NCBI RefSeq assembly: GCF_025517535.1
Contig: NZ_JAOPKC010000018.1
Span: 1-58,053 of the forward strand
Direction: 5' to 3'
Length of the DNA stretch: 58,053 bases
From: Halapricum hydrolyticum
GTDB taxonomy: Archaea > Halobacteriota > Halobacteria > Halobacteriales > Haloarculaceae
Program-made: the position numbers and the translations under genes
The notes under the pieces: generated by a model
Databases searched by the model: none
What the model was told of the DNA's origin: nothing
Seen by the model: only the letters and a program-made list of their open reading frames with translations
Part shown: in pieces, positions 16,242 through 22,474 of the stretch
Layout: every line of letters begins with the position of its first letter
How positions within the stretch are numbered: the stretch's first letter is position 1

Positions 16242-17887
16242 GCTATCACCCGACGTTTGATGTATTCAATCGGTGGGGCAATCGGCCCGTCAAAGAATGT
16301 CTCAATGATGTGCAGTTCTTCGCTGGCTCGCGTTGCCCCGACGTAGTAGGTCCGGTGTTCCTCTGCCGCGTGGTCGTCGTTCCGGTGATACCGCTGCACA
16401 CTTCGCGTGCTCGTACTGGCGAATAGGTAGACTGCCGGTGCCTCAAGCCCTTTCGCCGTGTGGAATGTCCCAACACGGACTTCCTCTGGCGTCAGACTCG
16501 CGGGCGCTTCGAGGGCATTCACCAAGGCCGTGAGCTTCCACTGTGGGATATCAAGCCGTTGTGCTGTTTCCAGTGGCGTCAAGTCCTCAAAGGCCGGTCT
16601 GACCGCTTCAGCACCGATCAACCCACCCATACCGTTGCCCAACTGTTTCGTTCGTTCCTGGCCGTCCGGTAGGGCCTTGAGCACTTGCCGGACGTTTGAC
16701 TTCGCAAACTGCTGGCGGTCGTTTCGCCAAGATTCGAGGAAGGCGAGATATTGGCCCATTTCATCGTCCCATAGCCCCTGACGCTTGCCGAGAGTTTCAA
16801 ACGGTACGCCAGTCCCCTGCAGCACATTCATCACCCGGCGAAGGTGGTAGTTCGTCCGGGTGAGCAACATGACTGAAGGCGTCCGGTCGTACTGGCTTGC
16901 TGTCTCTATCACGGCGTCTCGAAGGCCGAACCGATCCCGTACATCCAGCCATTCAACCGTGCCACCGTCGTCTTTGCCACTGAAGCCTCTGCCGTCCGTC
17001 TGTGGGTGGCTGTCCAATATCTGCCGGGCTATCTGTGCTACCTCTTCCGGACACCGATAGGACTCTTTCAACGTCTCTGTCTCTGCTACGTCCGTCTCTT
17101 CAAAGTACAGCGGTGTCCCGCCACGAAACGAATAGATAGACTGGTTCGGATCACCGCTAATGTAGATTCGCTTCATCTGGCCCGAACCACGCCACTGCTT
17201 GAACAGTTTGTACTCAATCGGAGCCAAGTCTTGGAACTCGTCGATCAACAGCACATCCACATTCGGCACTAAGTTCCGCTCTATCGCTTCCTGCAGATAG
17301 TCACCGTGCTCGAATAGCCGATCATCGAAGGCGGTTCGCTTGAAACTGTCCCACTCTTCCAGCAGTGTTTCAACACGGTCGCCCGGGATTCGGATATCAA
17401 CCGGAGCTGTCCGCCACTGTTCTGGCGGCTTGAATGTCTGCCGCAGGTAGTCATTGATAGCGAACAGTTTGTTTCCGGTCTGTTCGGTCTGTTTCTCACC
17501 GGAAAGCAACTTTCGAGGATTCGCGGTGTCCGGATCGTACCCCATAGCGTGCCGGTCGCAAAACTCTTGGAACGGATCGGTTTCATCGTCCTTGAACCCA
17601 CCCTGTTGAATCACCACATCGTCAATATCGCCATCTATCACGTCGTGGCGAAGGCAGAGCGACAACGCCAGTCCGTGCACCGTCTTCGCGCGCTTTTTCA
17701 CATCGTCGTCTTCCGGAAACACATCAACTAACTCTGGCTTCACGTCCGCTCTGCCGGATGTCGTGAAATTCAGCCACCAGAACCCTGTTGGACCGACACC
17801 CTTTCGCTTCTCTTCCCGGAGTTTCCGCTTGAGAGTCGTCGTCTTCCCTGCACCGGGTGAGCCGTCAATCTTCAGCACTTCAGTCAT
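16238..17887 (-). CDS. superfamily 1 DNA helicase (UvrD/Rep-like)
   Basis: The 549-residue ATP-driven helicase is probably the replicative helicase of the element. SF1A motifs in order: Walker A GSPGAGKTTTLKRKL (residues 9 on), Walker B VDVLLIDEFQDL, motif III YISGDPNQSIYSFRGG, motif IV near LKESYRCPEEVA and LLTRTNYHLR, motif V VRVGTFHTAKGLEAPAVYLF, and motif VI TYYVGATRASEELHII. It is shorter than cellular UvrD (about 700), with reduced 1B/2B inserts. It is coupled by ATGA to genes on both sides, directly upstream of the PrimPol. Confidence 0.93.
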   Translation of the reverse strand: MTEVLKIDGSPGAGKTTTLKRKLREEKRKGVGPTGFWWLNFTTSGRADVKPELVDVFPEDDDVKKRAKTVHGLALSLCLRHDVIDGDIDDVVIQQGGFKDDETDPFQEFCDRHAMGYDPDTANPRKLLSGEKQTEQTGNKLFAINDYLRQTFKPPEQWRTAPVDIRIPGDRVETLLEEWDSFKRTAFDDRLFEHGDYLQEAIERNLVPNVDVLLIDEFQDLAPIEYKLFKQWRGSGQMKRIYISGDPNQSIYSFRGGTPLYFEETDVAETETLKESYRCPEEVAQIARQILDSHPQTDGRGFSGKDDGGTVEWLDVRDRFGLRDAVIETASQYDRTPSVMLLTRTNYHLRRVMNVLQGTGVPFETLGKRQGLWDDEMGQYLAFLESWRNDRQQFAKSNVRQVLKALPDGQERTKQLGNGMGGLIGAEAVRPAFEDLTPLETAQRLDIPQWKLTALVNALEAPASLTPEEVRVGTFHTAKGLEAPAVYLFASTSTRSVQRYHRNDDHAAEEHRTYYVGATRASEELHIIETFFDGPIAPPIEYIKRRVIA

Positions 17888-18879
17888 GGTTTCACCTCTG
17901 ACGTGGCTGCTTCACTTCCAGGGTGGCTATCGTCCGGATCAATCCCCACCGCTGCAGGCTTGAAAGCCCACACGCGAAGGCGTCCGTTGTCTGTCCATGA
18001 CCGTGGCCGAATCTGACCGTGCAGCACACCCGACGACTTGAGTTTCTTGACCAACTCTGACTTGTCTGCCAGCGTCAGACTCACCGCTTCCATTTGATCG
18101 AGGAAGAAATCGTCTGTGACCCACACGACAGGCATACCAGGCTCTATATCCAGGCGGGTGCCGGTTGCCCCTTCGCCGTCGCTGTCAACCCACGCTGTTC
18201 GTGGGGAGTTCTCAATGTCGTCTCTGTTCGGCGTTGGCTGGATTGAATCAGCCAAGAAGTCCAAGAACCGCTCGGCAATCACGTCTTGCCCCGACTGTTC
18301 GACTTCCGCAGTGACTTCTTTGTGGTCGGCCCAGTAATCGGCTATCGCTTCCCAGTCGTCGCTTGTGACTTCCGCCCGTTCGCCGTAGAAATTGTGGGCA
18401 ATCTTGTTCATCAACTCGCCAGCGGCGTCATTGACCAACACACCCACGTCAAACTGTAGATCGCCCGTCTGACCACGAAAATCCAGCGTGACGTGCAGCG
18501 TTGTGTTTTCGTCCGGTGCCGGGCGGATTTCAACCGGCGTATGCGTCCCCTCGATAATCTCTTTCGCGTCCGGACCGACCAAGTGCACGTCGTCAAGTTG
18601 CTTCTTGAGTTCCTGCAGCCAGTCGTGCACATCTTCGCGGATAGCGTCCGGGTTTAGCGTCTCTGCCTCCTTTGACAATTCGTCCCGAATCCAGTTCGCC
18701 ACAGTCGCCCGCTGTTGGCGTGGATACTGGCCCGAATCAAAGACTCGCTGATAGCGCCGTATGTCAAGATCGGTGCCGTCGTGCCGGACGGTGATATCAA
18801 ACGTGTTCGTTGCCACCACTTCGAGGCGGATTGTTACGGCACCGCCAGCGAATGACTCTTCATAGCTCGCTTCGGTCAT
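17884..18879 (-). CDS. unrecognised element protein upstream of the helicase
   Basis: This 331-residue acidic soluble protein has no motif I can name. It has an N-terminal beta-rich stretch (GGAVTIRLEVVATNTFDITVRHDGTDLDIRRYQRVFDSG), a central charged helical region, a beta segment (TTLHVTLDFRGQTGDLQFDVGVLVND), and a C-terminal part with SGVLHGQIRPRSWTDNGRLRVWAFKP. Position directly before the helicase and after a repeat-rich candidate origin suggests a replication role, such as origin binding. That is inference. The ATG at 18879 overlaps the upstream frame's stop (ATGA). An in-frame extension runs to 19053 through the repeat region. Confidence 0.65.
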   Translation of the reverse strand: MTEASYEESFAGGAVTIRLEVVATNTFDITVRHDGTDLDIRRYQRVFDSGQYPRQQRATVANWIRDELSKEAETLNPDAIREDVHDWLQELKKQLDDVHLVGPDAKEIIEGTHTPVEIRPAPDENTTLHVTLDFRGQTGDLQFDVGVLVNDAAGELMNKIAHNFYGERAEVTSDDWEAIADYWADHKEVTAEVEQSGQDVIAERFLDFLADSIQPTPNRDDIENSPRTAWVDSDGEGATGTRLDIEPGMPVVWVTDDFFLDQMEAVSLTLADKSELVKKLKSSGVLHGQIRPRSWTDNGRLRVWAFKPAAVGIDPDDSHPGSEAATSEVKP

Positions 18880-19094
18880 GCCGACCGCCTCCTTTGGTGC
18901 ACGCACGTAGCCAAGACTGTCAGTCGATTTAGACAGACTGTGTTTTGCCGCAGACCAGTGGTCAGGGTGGTCAGGGTGGTCAGGGGGTTTTCGACCATAG
19001 GGGGGGTGGGTAAATTGGGGGTACCCTCCCCCTGTCCTCGCGCGAGCGCGCATTGACAGGCGACCCCCTGACCACCTATGGCAACGTCACTCAT
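18876..19094 (-). CDS. possible 72-residue protein read through the repeat region
   Basis: The frame begins MSDVAIGGQGVACQC and ends in a basic stretch (CVHQRRRSA). The middle, NPLTTLTTLTTGLRQ, is dictated by the 9-bp DNA repeats. No family is known. It fits perfectly into a chain of overlapping genes: its ATGAGTGA overlaps the stop of the 33-residue frame, and its own stop shares ATGA with the next gene. It may instead be an accident of a noncoding origin, since the sequence is repeat-driven. Confidence 0.35.
   Translation of the reverse strand: MSDVAIGGQGVACQCALARGQGEGTPNLPTPPMVENPLTTLTTLTTGLRQNTVCLNRLTVLATCVHQRRRSA
18958..19076. repeat. candidate replication origin: tandem repeats and inverted repeats
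   Basis: Three tandem copies of gtggtcagg lie at 18958-18984. The 14 bases at 18975-18988 recur as a perfect inverted copy at 19063-19076. Between them are a G-rich run, an AT patch (taaattg), the palindrome ctcgcgcgag at 19037-19046, and the flanking pair cctgtc / gacagg (19031-19036, 19055-19060). Iterons plus nested palindromes next to replication genes are the usual layout of a plasmid origin. Function is inferred. Confidence 0.5.
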
Positions 19095-19188
19095 GGCGAC
19101 CACCTTGTGTGACTTCCATGATATGCCGGACTTCTCGCCACCCTGTGGACGGACTCGACTCGCGGCGTAGCTGGCGGTCCCGGATCAT
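19087..19188 (-). CDS. possible 33-residue peptide in the replication operon
   Basis: The frame MIRDRQLRRESSPSTGWREV... ends RHE. Its ATG shares ATGA with the stop of the zinc-finger gene upstream, and its stop overlaps the start of the next frame. The only support is this unbroken pattern of overlapping junctions, and no family is known. It could serve purely to carry ribosomes through to the next cistron. Confidence 0.35.
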   Translation of the reverse strand: MIRDRQLRRESSPSTGWREVRHIMEVTQGGRHE

Positions 19189-19400
19189 TCGCTCACGCCC
19201 CCAGTTTCAAGCAGTGTTCGGGCGATTGCCCCGGCGTCGTCGTGTCGGTCAGACAGTCGCTCAAGCGCGTCCGCGTTCTCTCCCACTGCCTCGTGGATTC
19301 GTTCGCCACAATTCCGACACTCAAAGATACTCCCACTGTCACGGAACACGTCGCTACTGTTGCACGACGGACAAGAGAAGTCCGCCCGCTCATTCATCAT
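19185..19400 (-). CDS. small zinc-finger protein
   Basis: The protein is 71 residues if it starts at 19400 (MMNERADF), or 70 from the next ATG. It has one four-Cys zinc ribbon: FSCPSCNSSDVFRDSGSIFECRNCGERIHEAVGE (CxxC-x14-CxxC). A helical, acidic C-terminus follows, with ALERLSDRHDDAGAIARTLLE. It may bind DNA or a protein partner in element replication or control. The start overlaps the upstream gene by 8-11 bases. The in-frame extension to 19517 overlaps that gene entirely and was rejected. Confidence 0.7.
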   Translation of the reverse strand: MMNERADFSCPSCNSSDVFRDSGSIFECRNCGERIHEAVGENADALERLSDRHDDAGAIARTLLETGGVSE

Positions 19401-19626
19401 TTTGCCACCCCATAAGCGTCGTCTGTTCGCCCGGCTTGCCCTGCCATTCCTCGAACAGTTCCGGTAGGTCGTCAAGGTCAGGATTAAACCCCTCCTCGCG
19501 TTCCCGGCGTTGCCCAATCCAGAGAAGGAACCTAGCGCTGCCGTGAGTGATAGTGTCGTGGTTTGGTGGACTCTGGCCGTCGTTGCCCGGACGAAAACCG
19601 TCGTCTGTAAATTGAGAGGCAGCCAT
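19390..19626 (-). CDS. 78-residue element protein, unknown
   Basis: The acidic small protein starts MAASQFTDDGFRPGNDGQS and contains ITHGSARFLLWIGQRREREEGFNPDLDDLPELFEEWQGKPGEQ. The Trp/Leu pattern suggests a small helical fold. No catalytic or metal motif is visible, and I do not recognise the family. The ATG shares ATGA with the upstream gene's stop. It belongs to the long replication operon. Confidence 0.55.
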   Translation of the reverse strand: MAASQFTDDGFRPGNDGQSPPNHDTITHGSARFLLWIGQRREREEGFNPDLDDLPELFEEWQGKPGEQTTLMGWQNDE

Positions 19627-19826
19627 CACCGCTCACCCCACACGTCCGCCGGACTGTCGTGCGTATGGTAGGCTTCGATAACCTCCGCGAAACTAGCCTC
19701 TGGCGGTGCTCGAAACAGCCAGTGGGCCACGCCACGCTTGGGCCAGTTGCTCGCTTCTTCGGTGTCTTTACTGTCCTCCGCGTTCGTACTCCCGCTAGGC
19801 CGGGAGCGGTGTTCGTTCGTCGCCAT
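19626..19826 (-). CDS. 66-residue element protein, first gene of the replication operon
   Basis: The short polar protein begins MATNEHRSRPSGSTNAEDS and ends in WPKRGVAHWLFRAPPEASFAEVIEAYHTHDSPADVWGER, which looks like a small ordered domain after a disordered N-terminus. The family is not recognised. It is the first of up to nine overlapping cistrons running to 15159. On the minus strand a TATA-like cataaatg lies about 60 bases upstream, implying a short leader. Confidence 0.5.
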   Translation of the reverse strand: MATNEHRSRPSGSTNAEDSKDTEEASNWPKRGVAHWLFRAPPEASFAEVIEAYHTHDSPADVWGER

Positions 19827-19891
19827 GATTGGATACCAGGGTGCGAACGTCGCCGCGACCGGCCTACTCTGCTAAACGGCGCATTTATGCC

Positions 19892-19938
19892 AAAACAGCC
19901 CGTTGATCCACGTGTGTAGGACGTGGGCGGGCTGTTTT
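19892..19938. other. long imperfect palindrome between divergent element operons
   Basis: The 11 bases aaaacagcccg at 19892-19902 pair perfectly with cgggctgtttt at 19928-19938. Inside, ccacgt (19908-19913) pairs with acgtgg (19921-19926). The resulting two-part stem has a small bulge and a 7-base loop. It lies between the two divergent transcription units of the element. It could be an origin, an operator or an RNA structure; which one is not known. Confidence 0.6.
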
Positions 19939-20008
19939 CCGTCCAACTTTCTACCGTCGAACAGCCACGGCGTCGTTCTATCTCAGACATATTATGGCTA
20001 GGGTAAAG

Positions 20009-20015
20009 TATATAA
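20009..20015 (+). promoter_or_regulatory. TATA box of the element's rightward operon
   Basis: The tatataa-like box at 20009-20015 is 27-33 bases before the ATG at 20042. This supports that ATG over the in-frame one at 19994, which lies upstream of the box. Confidence 0.55.
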
Positions 20016-20041
20016 TGGGGCGTTCCTATATTCATAACGCA

Positions 20042-20566
20042 ATGGTTGACGATAGCGAGATCCCCCAAGTGCCGGGCCGGAGCTTCCTCACAAAATCGCA
20101 GAGAGAGTACCTATTTGGAAAAGAGTTTGATGACGATAGGGAACGACAGTTGAGGTTTCAAATCAGGAAAAACATCCAAAGCGCGCTGATGGATTTTCAA
20201 CTCATTTGGAATCTGTCTGAAAAAGACCGCCTACTTGCTACGAAACCGCTCTCATCATACTATCAATTTGAGGGGGTAGCGGACTGGTTGTCTGAGAAAG
20301 ACCAGGATCTTCTAAAAGACCTATCGGACGTTAATCTCTCCGAAGGCGACGAGCACATTGGTGGATTAATGCACGAAGGCATTGTGGACTTGCTGATTTT
20401 GTACGCCACTAGTTACGGGATTGGCACCTTTGAGAATTTGATCCAACGGGCGCTTGATGAAGCAGCTTTCAAAACAGCCCTTGAGATGGATCGGGATATT
20501 GGAGCATTCGACGTGCAGATACAACGGACTGAATCAGTGACTGACGCCTTGCCGGAAGAGGACTGA
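20042..20566 (+). CDS. 174-residue element protein, unknown
   Basis: The protein starts MVDDSEIPQVPGRSFLTKSQREYLFGKEFDDDRERQLRF. The segment RSFLTKSQREYL-x-GKE followed by RxxIRKNIQSALMDFQLIW looks like a haloarchaeal plasmid/virus family in which a Phe-Leu-Thr helix precedes an Arg-rich region. I cannot give it a function. The rest is helical, with a hydrophobic patch (GIVDLLILYATSYGIGTFENLI). Codons are more AT-rich than in the host genes. It is divergent from the replication operon across the palindrome, so it might be a regulator. Confidence 0.65.
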   Translation: MVDDSEIPQVPGRSFLTKSQREYLFGKEFDDDRERQLRFQIRKNIQSALMDFQLIWNLSEKDRLLATKPLSSYYQFEGVADWLSEKDQDLLKDLSDVNLSEGDEHIGGLMHEGIVDLLILYATSYGIGTFENLIQRALDEAAFKTALEMDRDIGAFDVQIQRTESVTDALPEED

Positions 20567-20614
20567 CCCTGGCCGTCCTATTATAACTGATTTTAGTCCC
20601 TTCTACCAATTGTA

Positions 20615-20800
20615 ATGAGTCAACACCGACCGGAGAAGGGTATTGCCCTATACTCGGATACGGAACGTGACTTGTGGGAACGTGCGGAAGCGAAAGTTAG
20701 GCAAGACATGGGGAGAAGCGCCCGCGAAGGAGAAGTGCTCGCTAAAATCTGTGCTGAATATCTCGGGGAAGAGAAACCATTCAGGGAGATCGAAGCATGA
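20615..20800 (+). CDS. 61-residue helical protein
   Basis: This charged small protein starts MSQHRPEKGIALYSDTERDLWERAEAKVRQDMGRSAREGEVLAKICAEYLG. It is likely all-helical and resembles short DNA-binding or antitoxin-like proteins of mobile elements, though no exact family is recognised. A TATA-like tattataa at 20579-20586 lies 29-36 bases upstream of the ATG. Its stop shares ATGA with the next gene, which begins with the same MSQ-R pattern. The two may be diverged duplicates. Confidence 0.55.
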   Translation: MSQHRPEKGIALYSDTERDLWERAEAKVRQDMGRSAREGEVLAKICAEYLGEEKPFREIEA

Positions 20801-20997
20801 GCCAGAGACAACGCACCGGACTGTTGAATGTCCAACTCCGGCGTGAAACCGATCAACAGGTGTGGCAAGAGGCAGAGCAAGCGGTGGCAGAGTCGCTTGG
20901 GGTTGATACAGACGACCTATCACGGGCTGACGTAGCGCGGGAACTCGCGGAAGCCTACACCGGCAGAAACCCGCTTGGCGGGTGGCGGGAGGATTGA
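20797..20997 (+). CDS. 66-residue helical protein, possible paralogue of its neighbour
   Basis: It starts MSQRQRTGLLNVQLRRETDQQVWQEAEQAVAESLGVDTDDLSRADVARELAEAY. The pattern RRETDQQVWQEAEQAVAESLG...ADVARELAEAYTG parallels the preceding protein (SDTERDLWERAEAKVRQDMG...GEVLAKICAEYLG). The arrangement of a strand (LLNVQLRRETDQ) followed by helices recalls ribbon-helix-helix regulators. DNA binding is inferred. It is translationally coupled to the preceding gene by ATGA. Confidence 0.6.
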   Translation: MSQRQRTGLLNVQLRRETDQQVWQEAEQAVAESLGVDTDDLSRADVARELAEAYTGRNPLGGWRED

Positions 20998-21001
20998 GAC
21001 A

Positions 21002-21232
21002 ATGAGTGGAACCCACGGCGGCACCGGGCGCGCGGACCTAGCCCTAGCGTTGCTCACCTTCGGCGGGATCGTTGCCGTCACCGGCTGGATTGCGAACAGT
21101 GTGTTGGGGGAGTTATCGGGCATAGACCGGACTGGTACCGTCGAAGGGTGGTATCTGATTTTAGGCGTCCTAATGCCTGTGCTGGCTATTCTCGGCGTTG
21201 TGGCGTATTCAATCTGGAGTGGATACCAATGA
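21002..21232 (+). CDS. 76-residue membrane protein with two TM helices
   Basis: A Gly-rich polar start (MSGTHGGTGRAD) is followed by a transmembrane segment LALALLTFGGIVAVTGWIANSVLG (about 12-35), a short outer loop (SGIDRTGTVEGW), and a second transmembrane segment YLILGVLMPVLAILGVVAYSIW (about 49-71). Such small membrane proteins are common in haloarchaeal viruses and plasmids. The role is unknown. The ATG follows the preceding stop by four bases, and its stop overlaps the next gene (ATGA). Confidence 0.6.
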   Translation: MSGTHGGTGRADLALALLTFGGIVAVTGWIANSVLGELSGIDRTGTVEGWYLILGVLMPVLAILGVVAYSIWSGYQ

Positions 21233-21666
21233 GTCGAGATCGCACCTTTCGCCCGCGAATCAGTCGTGAAGAGAGAGACAGGGTGTACCAACTGGCCGAA
21301 CGGTTGAACGGTGCCGAAGTGACCGGCGGGTTCCCAAAGGCGCTACGGCTGCTGCTACGCTGGTTTACGGTGATTCAGGAAAACGTCAAAGAGTGTCCTG
21401 AGTGTGGCAACGACGACCTACACGACTGGTTTGAGACAGACAACGGTGATACTGTCGAACTACCAGATGGAAAGTGGTACTGCACCGAATGTGGGGAACC
21501 ATTCGACGTATGGGACTACGTAGGCGTCGAAAACAGGGAGCAAGCACAGTTCCCAATCTTCCGTGATACCATTCGCTACACCTTCGAGGCAGACGACAAA
21601 CCGACTGGAAACGTCGCTACCGAAGTGGACGTGTCGGGTACCAATCCGATCAACGACTCTTGGTAG
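21229..21666 (+). CDS. zinc-ribbon protein, last gene of the rightward operon
   Basis: This 145-residue protein starts MSRDRTFRPRISREERDRVYQLAERLNGAEVTGGFPKALRLLLRWF, a helical, possibly DNA-binding, N-terminus. A zinc ribbon follows with CPECGNDD and CTECGEPF about 35 residues apart. The C-terminus is acidic. The overall look is of an element-encoded transcription regulator, which is inference. The ATG is coupled to the membrane-protein stop by ATGA; the longer in-frame extension to 21148 overlaps that gene and was rejected. Confidence 0.65.
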   Translation: MSRDRTFRPRISREERDRVYQLAERLNGAEVTGGFPKALRLLLRWFTVIQENVKECPECGNDDLHDWFETDNGDTVELPDGKWYCTECGEPFDVWDYVGVENREQAQFPIFRDTIRYTFEADDKPTGNVATEVDVSGTNPINDSW

Positions 21667-22160
21667 TGTCTGTTTCGGCACTTTTGACTATCACGTATCA
21701 GACACCACTCCCCGATGTATGGATAGAGGACATTCTACCAGGACAGGGTAATACGGGCGGCACAGACTTCACAGAACAGAAATTCAGAACGAACCACTAC
21801 CACAAGCAAGCGGCATACAATGTATCAATATAACGTATAGAGCAGAATGGTACCCAAGTTGTAGTGGGTGCAGGGTGGGACTGGCGGCAGGGTCACATCT
21901 ACGGCCAGTGAATCGGCTACTGTCCGGCGATTAGGCGGCTGTGAGTGAATCGGATAAGCAACCCTATAACGGACAACACGCGAAAGGCAAGACTGCTCTG
22001 GATTCCTAACGCTGTCGCTGATACATACACGGTATCGGGGACTACAGTTAGGGTAAGAACGTGCGAAGCGGTGTCTGTCGTCTGTCGGTGGACGGTCGTA
22101 CTATGTGGCTCGAAGGGATGGGGACACACACATACACACGGGCCTACCGTCCTATGCGTA
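21667..22160. other. 494-base stretch with no supported gene
   Basis: This lies between the convergent ends of the rightward operon and a small leftward gene. It is more AT-rich and full of short TATA-like words (tatcaatataacg near 21825). A short frame at 21945-22340 on the plus strand and its complement have no protein-like character. I find no tRNA or clear repeat. Confidence 0.5.
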
Positions 22161-22352
22161 CTACAGATTTTCCTGTACCAGCGTATCGGCTGGTTTGTCA
22201 AACTCGGCGTCGATCCCCAGTTGGTGCAGGAAGTGTCGGGCGTCACCCCGTCCGATTCGAGCCTCTTGGGTAAATTCAAACATCGTGTCGCACTCTCTGG
22301 CGAGCTGTTCCATCGTTTCGCGGTCAAGGTGTCGTGGTAGTTCCGTCGTCAT
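22161..22352 (-). CDS. 63-residue element protein, unknown
   Basis: The frame starts MTTELPRHLDRETMEQLARECDTMFEFTQEARIGRGDARHFLHQLG, with regular amphipathic helices and acidic character typical of a real haloarchaeal protein. No family is recognised. A start four codons earlier is possible but weaker. It lies about 120 bases downstream of the very large repeat protein, on the same strand, with room for its own promoter. Confidence 0.5.
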   Translation of the reverse strand: MTTELPRHLDRETMEQLARECDTMFEFTQEARIGRGDARHFLHQLGIDAEFDKPADTLVQENL

Positions 22353-22474
22353 GATGTGGTACAAGCCTTGTGCGTTGTGTTTTCCGTACTTTCAGAGTGT
22401 CTTTTTCGGATATTCGCTAAGTGGTGGTTCTCCCCGTCTCAAGTGTAGGGGTGAGAGTGTCCGATTCCACTCCC

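Noticed and set aside
18958..18984. Tandem 9-mers considered as a CRISPR array.
   Set aside because: The repeats are directly adjacent without spacers and far too short. No cas gene is in the window, and no CRISPR was seen elsewhere.
18880..19053. N-terminal extension of the 331-residue element protein.
   Set aside because: The added residues (PPDHPDHPDHW...) merely translate the DNA repeats. An ATGA junction at 18876-18879 gives a better start.
21945..22340. A 131-codon plus-strand frame in the element's gene-poor stretch.
   Set aside because: Codon use and amino-acid content do not look like a haloarchaeal protein, and its end overlaps a more credible small minus-strand gene.
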